A stretch of 5,703 nt of DNA from Ignavibacteriaceae bacterium (GCA_025455085.1 JALONF010000146.1:1-5703), one strand, 5' to 3'; shown: positions 1-5,703, counted from the stretch's first letter. Notes: generated by a model not told the origin, from the sequence alone. Made by a program: numbers and translations.

Positions 1-156
1 ATTTTTCCAATAGATATTTATATTTTTATCGTAGAAACCTGCGTTATGTATAGATTTATTAAATTTTCTTTTAGTTAAAAAAGAATTTAACTCTTTATTA
101 GAGTTATTTTCTAAATTTCTTTGTGTTTTTAGGAGGAAATCTTCTAAAAAACCCAT
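1..156 (-). CDS. Partial hypothetical protein, 5' end only (runs off left edge)
   Basis: Reading leftwards from an ATG at 156-154, the frame stays open for 52 codons to the window edge. The protein starts MGFLEDFLLKTQRN and continues with a lysine- and asparagine-rich, probably helical stretch, ending IYWKN at the edge. An in-frame TAA at 166-168 lies four codons upstream, so this ATG is the only plausible ATG start. There is no Shine-Dalgarno sequence before it. I do not recognise the family, and no motif, signal peptide or membrane segment is visible. The DNA is extremely AT-rich (about 20% G+C by eye), clearly lower than the rest of the window. The gene follows the tail-fibre-like end of the next gene on the same strand after 55 nt. 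If that end is viral, this could be the next gene of the same element, which is inference only. In such AT-rich DNA a chance open frame of 52 codons is less likely than in GC-rich DNA but not excluded. Confidence 0.5.
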   Translation of the reverse strand, partial: MGFLEDFLLKTQRNLENNSNKELNSFLTKRKFNKSIHNAGFYDKNINIYWKN

Positions 157-211
157 AGGAGTATATTACAAAAATCTAGAGTTTAAGTTAAAATTGTTTT
201 TATAAACGTTT

Positions 212-532
212 TTATAGCAAACTGGCGATAACTCTCCATTTAGCCGAAGTGGCATCATACATTAATTGAACAGTATCATTTAAAGCGAGGGCTATATCTG
301 CGCCTGTACCTGATAATATTCTATTAGCTGCAGCAGAACTTGAACTATCATTTTTCAAAGTTAAAAGACCTGTAATTTCCGCACTATCATTAATAATCAC
401 CTGGGAATCCGAATCCGAAATAGTACCATCCGCGTCTATATATAATGAATTCGCTCCTATCTCAAGCGAGCCAGAGACTTTAGCATCACCTACAACCTCC
501 AACTCCACCCCGGGAGCGGTTGTACCAATCCC
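212..532 (-). other. Phage tail-fibre / GIGTTAPG-type module (C-terminal ~106 residues of the chimeric gene)
   Basis: Residues 186-291 carry GIGTTAPGVELEVVGDAKV followed by VSGSLEIGANSLYIDADG. Further on come a stretch of serines and alanines, ILSGTGADIALALNDTV, and the ending QLMYDATSAKWRVIASLL. The motif NGNVGIGTT(A/S)PG with a following 'LEVxGDxxVSG' repeat is well known from phage tail fibres and large surface proteins in environmental genomes. The closing MYDATSAKWRVI resembles the usual C-terminal end of such fibres. G+C here is about 40-45% by eye, higher than the ~33% of the eIF-2B-like part and far above the ~20% of positions 1-200. The module ends in a normal TAA stop, so it appears to be the true 3' end of a fibre gene. 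It has no functional relationship to the eIF-2B-like half that can be seen from the sequence. Confidence 0.7.
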
Positions 533-1087
533 CACATTTCCATTTTTCAAAACTAAATCTGCTCCTATCAAAGCCGCATCAACCTGAGGAACAAATAAAC
601 TCATCATTGCATCAGTTATTAAAAAGGTTTTAATTCCATTACGAACAAGTGATTCAGCCATCTGTCGACCTTCCAGCTTGGGTCTTGATTCACAAACAAT
701 GACTTTAATCTTTTTATTTTTTTGATGCCATAATTTTAAGACTGCTAAAACAGTTCCGCTTCTTGATAGCGTTATAATTTTATTCAGCTTTTTTAACCGC
801 GGAAAAATCTTCTTAAAAATAATATCTACTTTCTCTTTTTGCTGTGAGGAGTGGCTTCTTAAAAAATTTAGCAGCCCATGACCGGTTTTTAATTCTGATG
901 AAAGATCTTTCAGATATGAACTGACTGCTTCAAAATGCCCGAGTTTAGTTTTTACCAAAAGAATATCACTGCTTATTTCTGATTTATTTTCGTGGATTGA
1001 TATAAAGTAGTTGTTCAACAGTTGAACTAGCTCGGATGAGCCAAGTGATTTATTGTTCAGAATATTGTTTAGCTGATGAGATTTCAT
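212..1087 (-). CDS. Chimeric protein: truncated eIF-2B/MtnA-like domain fused to phage tail-fibre-type C-terminus
   Basis: This is an in-frame protein of 291 residues. Residues ~1-185 resemble the eIF-2B alpha/beta/delta and MtnA superfamily: a helical N-terminal part, then ITLSRSGTVLAVL (105-117), the superfamily motif ESRPKLEGR (133-141), LITDAM (156-161) and VDAALIGADLVLKNGNV (169-185). In the family the last motif continues into an NKxGTYxLAL-type segment and a further strand-rich region, for a total near 300 residues. Here it switches after NGNV to GIGTTAPG and repeat-like tail-fibre sequence. D177 matches the catalytic aspartate of MtnA (VGAD), but the MtnA catalytic cysteine (TRCNAG motif) is replaced by serine (SRSG). 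It is therefore not an ordinary methylthioribose-1-phosphate isomerase, and the native protein's substrate is unknown. With the second half of the Rossmann-like domain missing, the product as written is unlikely to fold normally. The start ATG lies one base after the stop of the upstream nuclease gene (TAATATG), suggesting translational coupling. The gene model is clear as an open frame, but whether the fusion exists in a real genome is doubtful. Confidence 0.75.
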   Translation of the reverse strand: MKSHQLNNILNNKSLGSSELVQLLNNYFISIHENKSEISSDILLVKTKLGHFEAVSSYLKDLSSELKTGHGLLNFLRSHSSQQKEKVDIIFKKIFPRLKKLNKIITLSRSGTVLAVLKLWHQKNKKIKVIVCESRPKLEGRQMAESLVRNGIKTFLITDAMMSLFVPQVDAALIGADLVLKNGNVGIGTTAPGVELEVVGDAKVSGSLEIGANSLYIDADGTISDSDSQVIINDSAEITGLLTLKNDSSSSAAANRILSGTGADIALALNDTVQLMYDATSAKWRVIASLL

Positions 1088-1088
1088 A

Positions 1089-2813
1089 TTACTCGTCTAT
1101 TATATCGCTGACAGCTAGTCTTCTTAAGTTAAAATTCTTATATGTTTTTTTTGAAGCCGATTTATTACTGGATACAGCATTGAACAACTCTTCCTTTGAA
1201 CTGAAATCTTTCAAATAAAATATTCTAACCTTGTTCCTATTTTTCGTAAGCCAGTTCAGACTTATTTTCATTTTCTCCAGGTCTTCTTCAGTTGGATTTA
1301 TATCGACTTTGATTGTACGTAAGTAATAATCGTCAAGTGCATCTTCAAAACTATCTCTTCCTTTAAGAGAATCCTTTTTAATAAAATATTTTCCCTCCAG
1401 AAGCAGTATATAATCCTTGTTTATTCCTTCTGATACTTCAAAAAGAACATTTGCTTTGTTGATAGGTTCTGCAAGCAAGGAAGATTTATGTGTTTGAGAT
1501 AAAATTAAATCAATAACCTGTTTTGTTTCCGCAGCTTTTTCATATTTCTCCTTGGCTGCATAGTCTTTCATTTTATTAAGCATTCTGTTCAGAGCCGACT
1601 GATTTCCTCCTGAGAGAAACTCGTAAACTTTCTCAAGCTCATCGAAATAATCTGGATCATCAGCTTTTGTACAGGGTGCTGTGCATCTTTCAATATCGGC
1701 AAGAAAACATTTTTTACCTTTACGGAATTCTTTGTCATTACATTCACGCAAAGAAAATGTTTTATCAATTATATCAAGAACCAATTCAGCTTTTCTGCGG
1801 GAAATGAATAATCCAAAATAATCGTTGCCATCGAAATCAAAATTTGAAATAATTTCTGCTTTAGGATATTTAGTGCTTTTATTAATCCGGATGAAGTATT
1901 TATTTCCATATTTTTTTAACTGCCGGTTGTGCCTTGGATTTATAAGCTTGATACTCTCAGCTTCCAACAAAAGTGCAGTCAACTCAGAATTTGTTATCTC
2001 GGTTTTTATTTTTGCAGCTTGCTTAACAATTTTTTTTGATTTCCCTGCTGCGGTTGAAGCAAAGTAACTTCGTACTCTATCCTTTAACGATTTTGCTTTA
2101 CCGATATAAATTACTTCGTTTTTTTTGTTTAGAAAATAGTAAACACCCGGAGAATCAGGCAGGGAATATAGAGAGTCGTGTATATCCTTGGGTAATTTTA
2201 TAATCTGGTTAGACGAAACTACAGACGATTGAAACTCAATCAACTGCTGAAGTGTTTTAATCTTATTTTCTTTGGATAATTTCTTTATTAATTTGATTAG
2301 AATTTGGGCGGTCGCTTCTGCATCTGAAAGTGCCCGGTGTGAATCTCTGTTTTTAACTCCAAGATACTCGGTAACAGATGCAAGTGATTTGCTTTTTAAA
2401 GATGGAAAAATTTTTCTCGAAAGTTTTAATGTGCAGACAGTAAGATTGCTCAACGGTTCAAATCCATTTCTTATGAATTCATAACTTAAAAATCCTTCAT
2501 CGAAACTTAAATTGTGTCCGCTGATAATTGAATTGCCAATGAACTCTTCAATCTCTTCTGCTGTATCATAAAAGCTTGGTGAATAAGCGACATCACTGTT
2601 TGAGATTCCTGTGAACTGAGTTATGAAATAAGGAATATCGCATCCGGGATTGATTAAAGTTGAAAACCTGTCAATGATTTTTAAGTTCTTAACTTTAACA
2701 ATACCAATCTCAATAATGCGGTTATTTCTTGCTGATAATCCTGTAGTTTCAACATCCAGCACAGAAAATTCAGTTTCATTTAAAGGAATATGTGGAAGTT
2801 CAGAGTGAATCAT
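1089..2813 (-). CDS. DEDDh 3'-5' exonuclease fused to UvrC-like GIY-YIG endonuclease
   Basis: This 574-residue cytoplasmic protein is probably a DNA-repair nuclease. The N-terminal DnaQ/epsilon-type exonuclease (~15-175) has all five DEDDh residues: D20 and E22 in DVETTG, D105 in GHNLSFDEGF, and H159 and D164 in HRALSDAEA. The GIY-YIG domain (~218-300) has SPGVYYF, VIYIGKAKSLKDRVRSYF (Y236-G238, R246), the likely metal-binding E284 in ALLLEAE, and the UvrC-like NPRHN (292-296). Next come four cysteines, C357, C369, C377 and C381 (CTAPC), and a UVR-like helix pair (~404-440) that in UvrC contacts UvrB. The last ~130 residues resemble only the beginning of the UvrC C-terminal region. The RNase H-like 5'-incision domain and the helix-hairpin-helix are absent, so this is not a full UvrC (~600 residues without an exonuclease). 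Similar exonuclease-GIY-YIG fusions occur in Bacteroidota and in mycobacteria (Rv2191-like). It would be able to nick DNA in a Cho/UvrC-like way and trim 3' ends; the true substrate is not shown by sequence. No Shine-Dalgarno is visible. The start sits 40 nt after the glycosyltransferase stop. Confidence 0.93.
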   Translation of the reverse strand: MIHSELPHIPLNETEFSVLDVETTGLSARNNRIIEIGIVKVKNLKIIDRFSTLINPGCDIPYFITQFTGISNSDVAYSPSFYDTAEEIEEFIGNSIISGHNLSFDEGFLSYEFIRNGFEPLSNLTVCTLKLSRKIFPSLKSKSLASVTEYLGVKNRDSHRALSDAEATAQILIKLIKKLSKENKIKTLQQLIEFQSSVVSSNQIIKLPKDIHDSLYSLPDSPGVYYFLNKKNEVIYIGKAKSLKDRVRSYFASTAAGKSKKIVKQAAKIKTEITNSELTALLLEAESIKLINPRHNRQLKKYGNKYFIRINKSTKYPKAEIISNFDFDGNDYFGLFISRRKAELVLDIIDKTFSLRECNDKEFRKGKKCFLADIERCTAPCTKADDPDYFDELEKVYEFLSGGNQSALNRMLNKMKDYAAKEKYEKAAETKQVIDLILSQTHKSSLLAEPINKANVLFEVSEGINKDYILLLEGKYFIKKDSLKGRDSFEDALDDYYLRTIKVDINPTEEDLEKMKISLNWLTKNRNKVRIFYLKDFSSKEELFNAVSSNKSASKKTYKNFNLRRLAVSDIIDE

Positions 2814-2853
2814 ACAGTTAATCTATAATTAATGGAATCAGTTTCAAAAATCA

Positions 2854-4467
2854 TTAAAAATATTTTCGTTTAAATAAATTATAATACCATCCATCAATCA
2901 CTTCAATAGGATAGAACTCATAATCCTGATGAAACTCTTCTGACTCCCAGAGTTCCTTTACAGAAACAAACTGAGTGGAACGGTTGTGCGGTTTTTCAAG
3001 TGGTTTTCTTGTTAAGTAATCTGTAAGCTGAATGTATTTCGGTTTTCTTGAAAGAATATACTTACCATCACCTTTTGTATGCCCCGGTGTCCATTTACGC
3101 ACAGCATGAGGTGAAAACTGCTCGTGAGCAATTACAGGATCAACTAATCCAACCATATCAATCACATTTATTTTTGAGAGATACCCGATTGCGCCGATTG
3201 GTACTACAGCAATGTATTCATCTTTTGAAGCTATCCGTTTCAAAGTTTTTCCCATTATATTAAAACCATTTTGCCATTCAATAATATTAGTTTCGGCTTC
3301 CTTATCATAAACGACTAAAGTTTCTTTTTTACCTTCCATAAGATTTAGAAATCCCTTATACGACTCCTGGTAAACGGGTTTGATCACTAAGAGCAAAAAT
3401 AAAACAACCAATAGCGCAGTTACTTTGTGATAAGCTTTTAACTTCAAAGCTTTTATTGATAGGAACCTATCAAGCGCGGGAGGAAAGATTATAAAAATCA
3501 GAGGCAAAACTGGAAGAACAAATCTTCCAAGATGAAAATGGTCGCCGCCGATTAAAATAGTTGTTACAATTGAAACTAATCCAATACTGAATAAAAATAT
3601 TCCGCTTTCCAAAAACATATTTTTCTTAAAGAAGAAAATCACAATAATGAGAGGAATCCATGCAAAACCGTAGAATGATCTTAAGGCTTTAATCATGTAG
3701 AGAAATCCTCCCATCATTTGTTGTAAACCTCCCCCGGTTTTTGCATAAAAAGTATTGGGCAGAAAAAAGCCGAAAAAATTCCATCGCCAGATGAAATAAA
3801 TTCCGAAGATTAAAATAAAAGCTGCTGAGAATATTAATTCCGTTTTATTTATTTGAATCTTTTTAAAAGCAAAATGGTCTTTCATTAAATAGACAAGTGC
3901 CGCAAGAAAAAACAGAACAGCTTCAAATCTTATGATGCAAAGTAACCCGAAGAATACACCCTTAATAAAAACTTCTCTGGATGAGTTAGAAAGCCTTAAG
4001 AAAAAATAAATAGTCAGCATTAAAAACATTGAATAGAAGGCTGTCTCCATTCCCGCACCTGACCAATAAGGATATGAAGGTGAAAGTGCCAGTATTATAA
4101 CTGTGATTAAATTGGCTGAAGGATGATCCAGGTTTTTTGAATAAAGATTGTCGTAAATTAAATAAGCTAAGAAAAGTGTGAGAGTTGAGGATATTATTCC
4201 TAATAAAATGGCAAACATTTCTAAATCGATTGAAAGAAACTTTGCAATTATTAGAGTGACGAGATAAAAGAAGGAGGTATATCCTTCTACAGGCGGTTCA
4301 TTGATATTCCATACAAAACCATAACCGTCGAAAATATTTTCCGCGTATCTCAAAAAAATATATGCGTCATCAAGAAATGTTGTGTTAAGATAATTTAGGC
4401 GTAAGAAATTAAGGATAGCAAAATATGCAACCAGAGAACCGAAAATTATTATTTTTGTTTTGGTCAT
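2854..4467 (-). CDS. GT-C type polytopic membrane glycosyltransferase-like protein (AftB/LphB-like)
   Basis: This 537-residue protein has about 10-11 predicted membrane helices, approximately at 5-24, 66-80, 86-105, 120-135, 143-160, 170-193, 210-227, 268-281, 288-307, 317-332 and 347-363. A soluble C-terminal domain (~365-537) follows, expected outside the cytoplasmic membrane. The first loop has FLDDAYIFLRYAENIFDGYG and VEGYTS (60-65). D33-D34 fits the acidic first-loop pair typical of GT-C enzymes using polyprenyl-phosphate sugars. Other family-like motifs are SGAGMET (136-142), FLPNTFYAK (235-243) and GGDHFHLGRF (307-316). In the soluble part they are PIGAIGYLS (423-431), DMVGLVD (437-443) and GHTKGDGKYIL (462-472). 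This pattern matches the broad bacterial group that includes mycobacterial AftB-like and Legionella LphB-like proteins. Donor, acceptor and linkage cannot be read from sequence; a role in envelope polysaccharide or glycolipid decoration is inferred. It is probably the first gene of the minus-strand unit. The start gives a clean membrane-inserting N-terminus, and no Shine-Dalgarno is visible. Confidence 0.85.
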   Translation of the reverse strand: MTKTKIIIFGSLVAYFAILNFLRLNYLNTTFLDDAYIFLRYAENIFDGYGFVWNINEPPVEGYTSFFYLVTLIIAKFLSIDLEMFAILLGIISSTLTLFLAYLIYDNLYSKNLDHPSANLITVIILALSPSYPYWSGAGMETAFYSMFLMLTIYFFLRLSNSSREVFIKGVFFGLLCIIRFEAVLFFLAALVYLMKDHFAFKKIQINKTELIFSAAFILIFGIYFIWRWNFFGFFLPNTFYAKTGGGLQQMMGGFLYMIKALRSFYGFAWIPLIIVIFFFKKNMFLESGIFLFSIGLVSIVTTILIGGDHFHLGRFVLPVLPLIFIIFPPALDRFLSIKALKLKAYHKVTALLVVLFLLLVIKPVYQESYKGFLNLMEGKKETLVVYDKEAETNIIEWQNGFNIMGKTLKRIASKDEYIAVVPIGAIGYLSKINVIDMVGLVDPVIAHEQFSPHAVRKWTPGHTKGDGKYILSRKPKYIQLTDYLTRKPLEKPHNRSTQFVSVKELWESEEFHQDYEFYPIEVIDGWYYNLFKRKYF

Positions 4468-4490
4468 CTAAATTTAAAATAGTACTTAGT

Positions 4491-4498
4491 GAAATATA
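4491..4498 (-). promoter_or_regulatory. Possible Bacteroidota-type -7 box before the glycosyltransferase gene
   Basis: On the minus strand the sequence reads TATATTTC, one base from the TAnnTTTG consensus of the Bacteroidota primary sigma factor. It lies 23 nt upstream of the ATG. No good TTTG element is seen at the expected -33 distance, so this is a weak call made mainly from position. It would drive the three-gene minus-strand unit. Confidence 0.25.
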
Positions 4499-4542
4499 AA
4501 AATTTGACAACTAATAGATTAACTCTGCACAGAGGTGAATGA

Positions 4543-4548
4543 AGAGGA
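4543..4548 (+). promoter_or_regulatory. Possible ribosome binding site deciding a TTG start
   Basis: AGAGGA lies 9 nt before the TTG at 4558-4560. It is the only purine-rich Shine-Dalgarno-like stretch before any gene in this window. It supports TTG initiation for the small membrane protein, because an in-frame TGA at 4540-4542 excludes a longer frame and no ATG occurs in frame for the first 90 codons. Confidence 0.4.
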
Positions 4549-4557
4549 AAAATTAAA

Positions 4558-5046
4558 TTGTCCATAACACCAAAAATAATTAGTGATTTTGAAGCGGTTC
4601 AAAGATTTAGTGATATATTAAATTTTCAAATTACCATTCCGCCAGCACTTTATCTTTTGTATATATGGACAAGTATTATTCTTCCACAGATAATACCACA
4701 GATAGTTGTGTTTATACCCATAATTATTTTAGGAATCATAATAGTTGCTGCGATATCATTTACACCGTATATCTTCTATATATTGATCAAAGAGAAACGT
4801 TTTGGTTGGATAGTAACATTCTTCGCAATGATAATTTTTCCTTTAATTTTTGGCCCAATCATATTTCAAGATACTCTCGCATTCGAAGCTTCTCTACTTA
4901 TTCCAATTGGGTTATTTTATTTTTACTGCTATCTAATAAAATATTCAGTTTCTAAATGGATTAAAGATTACAATTGGCACAAACAGCTTGAAGAGCAAAG
5001 ACGTGAGAGTGAAGAAAAGAAAAGGGATTTATTGTCTGGGTTTTAA
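4558..5046 (+). CDS. Small membrane protein of unknown function, TTG start
   Basis: This is a 162-residue protein that I do not recognise. A short, partly amphipathic N-terminal region (1-27) is followed by a long hydrophobic stretch rich in isoleucine and proline. Probable membrane helices lie at ~28-45, ~47-78 (long enough for one or two passes), ~84-104 and ~109-128. The C-terminus (~130-162) is highly charged, with EEQRRESEEKKRD, and probably forms a cytoplasmic helix or short coiled coil. No catalytic motif or conserved cysteine or histidine pair is visible. The open frame is bounded upstream by TGA at 4540-4542. TTG at 4558 is the best start, supported by AGAGGA upstream; ATT at 4552 is the other non-ATG option. 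It is divergent from the glycosyltransferase gene and lies 82 nt before the YmdB-like gene on the same strand, so co-transcription is possible. Hydrophobic composition over 160 codons with a charged tail argues for a real gene rather than a chance frame. Confidence 0.65.
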   Translation: MSITPKIISDFEAVQRFSDILNFQITIPPALYLLYIWTSIILPQIIPQIVVFIPIIILGIIIVAAISFTPYIFYILIKEKRFGWIVTFFAMIIFPLIFGPIIFQDTLAFEASLLIPIGLFYFYCYLIKYSVSKWIKDYNWHKQLEEQRRESEEKKRDLLSGF

Positions 5047-5098
5047 CTAATTTAAAGAGTCTTAACTCATCCTCCCTATAAACTTTCACCGATTATAG

Positions 5099-5108
5099 CT
5101 ATATTTTG
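5099..5108 (+). promoter_or_regulatory. Possible Bacteroidota-type promoter box before the YmdB-like gene
   Basis: The sequence TATATTTTG (5100-5108) lies 20 nt before the ATG at 5129. It resembles the TAnnTTTG -7 element with one extra T. No convincing TTTG element is present 19-21 nt upstream. The absence of a Shine-Dalgarno before this ATG is in keeping with Bacteroidota-like leaders. Confidence 0.3.
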
Positions 5109-5128
5109 CACTAAAAAATCACACTAAT

Positions 5129-5703
5129 ATGCCCACAATTAATATTCTCTTCATAGGTGATATAGTAGGAAAACCGGGAATGGATCTTGTCCAAACCTGG
5201 CTCCCCGGATTAATTCAGAAATACAAAGCAGATTTAGTAATTGCTAACGCTGAAAATGCATCGGAAGGTAAAGGCTGCACAGATAAAGAAGGGAACCAGC
5301 TTTTTGATCTAGGCGTTCACGTTCTTACTGGTGGAAATCATACTTGGGATAAACATCAATCTCAGGATTATCTTAGAAGAGAACCGAGAGCGCTTCGACC
5401 ATTAAATTACCCAAAAGGGACGTATGGTAATGGTTACTTCATCGCAGAAACGAAAAAAGGAAAAGCAGCCGTTTTAAATCTTCAGGGAAGAACTTTTATG
5501 GCCGCAATAGATTGTCCTTTCCGTTCTGCTGATTGGGTGTTACCTAAAATCGAAAATGAAACTAAAATTATTATTGTTGATTTTCACGCTGAAGCAACTG
5601 CCGAAAAAGTTGCAATGTCTCACTACCTCGATGGAAGAATTAGTGCACTCATTGGAACCCACACACATATTCAAACATCTGACGAACGTATTATGCCAAA
5701 AGG
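5129..5703 (+). CDS. ymdB: YmdB-family (TIGR00282) metallophosphoesterase, 3' end cut by window edge
   Basis: The first 191 residues of a calcineurin-like phosphoesterase are present; the family is usually about 260-270 residues, so some 70-80 are missing. It starts MPTINILFIGDIVGKPG. Metal-ligand motifs are D11 in GDIVG, E42-N43 in NAENASEGKG, N70-H71 in GGNHTWD, H153 in DFHAEATAEK, and H178 and H180 in GTHTHIQT. The family-specific segments NLQGRTFM and DCPF (116-131) are also present. Together they identify the YmdB/DR1281 group rather than other phosphoesterases. Characterised members hydrolyse 2',3'- or 3',5'-cyclic nucleotides in vitro, and Bacillus YmdB influences biofilm and motility decisions. 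The protein is a soluble cytoplasmic enzyme with a di-metal centre. The ATG at 5129 gives a start directly before the first beta strand, as in the family. In many bacteria the gene lies near RNase Y; that neighbour is not visible here. Family assignment is firm; the physiological substrate is not. Confidence 0.93.
   Translation, partial: MPTINILFIGDIVGKPGMDLVQTWLPGLIQKYKADLVIANAENASEGKGCTDKEGNQLFDLGVHVLTGGNHTWDKHQSQDYLRREPRALRPLNYPKGTYGNGYFIAETKKGKAAVLNLQGRTFMAAIDCPFRSADWVLPKIENETKIIIVDFHAEATAEKVAMSHYLDGRISALIGTHTHIQTSDERIMPK

Noticed and set aside
212..532. Variable region of a diversity-generating retroelement in the fibre-like module
   Set aside because: No template repeat, reverse transcriptase or adenine-biased variable codon pattern is present in the window.
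212..1087. Annotating the gene as mtnA or as an intact translation initiation factor eIF-2B subunit
   Set aside because: The catalytic cysteine motif of MtnA is absent, and the sequence leaves the family at residue ~185, so neither name describes the product.
1089..2813. Calling the gene uvrC or dnaQ
   Set aside because: It has an added exonuclease domain and lacks the RNase H-like and helix-hairpin-helix parts of UvrC. The fused GIY-YIG region excludes a plain DNA polymerase III epsilon subunit.
1036..3263. Several plus-strand frames of 60-80 codons (1036-1218, 1825-2067, 2272-2484, 3048-3263)
   Set aside because: They are antisense to well-supported minus-strand genes and show no recognisable domain.
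4504..4532. TTGACA at 4504-4509 as a sigma-70 -35 element for the small membrane protein
   Set aside because: No TATAAT-like hexamer lies 16-18 nt downstream, and the inferred lineage uses a different promoter consensus. Chance occurrence in AT-rich DNA is likely.
4665..4955. A 96-codon plus-strand frame inside the small membrane protein gene
   Set aside because: It overlaps fully in another frame. Its translation is unusually rich in asparagine, aspartate and serine with no motif, while the overlapping frame gives a coherent membrane protein.
5047..5128. A terminator after the small membrane protein (GAGT-CTTA-ACTC near 5057-5068)
   Set aside because: The stem is only 4 bp and no T-run follows, so it is not a credible intrinsic terminator.

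Overview
The window looks like a piece of a low-GC genome from the Bacteroidota/Chlorobiota/Ignavibacteriota group, most likely a metagenome assembly. This is an inference from four things: an exonuclease-GIY-YIG fusion gene of the type common in that group, AT-rich DNA, the near absence of Shine-Dalgarno sequences before the starts, and TAnnTTTG-like boxes upstream of two genes. No rRNA or taxonomic marker is present to confirm it.

Layout, left to right. Positions 1-156 (minus) hold the 5' end of an unrecognised, very AT-rich gene that runs off the left edge. Positions 212-1087 (minus) hold a 291-residue chimeric gene. Its first ~185 residues are an eIF-2B/MtnA-like domain that is cut off in its active-site region. 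It continues in frame into about 106 residues of phage tail-fibre-type sequence (GIGTTAPG motif). Positions 1089-2813 (minus) encode a DEDDh 3'-5' exonuclease fused to a UvrC-like GIY-YIG nuclease, with a four-cysteine cluster and a UVR segment. Positions 2854-4467 (minus) encode a polytopic GT-C glycosyltransferase-like membrane protein. These last three minus-strand genes are closely spaced (40 nt and 1 nt gaps) and probably form one transcription unit read leftwards from about 4490.

On the plus strand, 4558-5046 encodes a small unrecognised membrane protein with a probable TTG start. Position 5129 to the right edge holds the first ~191 residues of a YmdB-family (TIGR00282) metallophosphoesterase. 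The genes do not form one obvious pathway: DNA repair, envelope glycosylation and nucleotide/RNA metabolism lie side by side.

The most notable point is the fusion near 533-544. The two parent proteins share the residues NGNV there, and base composition shifts on the left side. The simplest reading is that a tail-fibre-encoding sequence was joined to a bacterial contig through this short similarity, either by the assembler or by real recombination. Everything left of about 545 should be treated as of uncertain origin. I see no RNA gene, CRISPR array, insertion sequence or convincing terminator. No non-coding stretch exceeds 90 nt.
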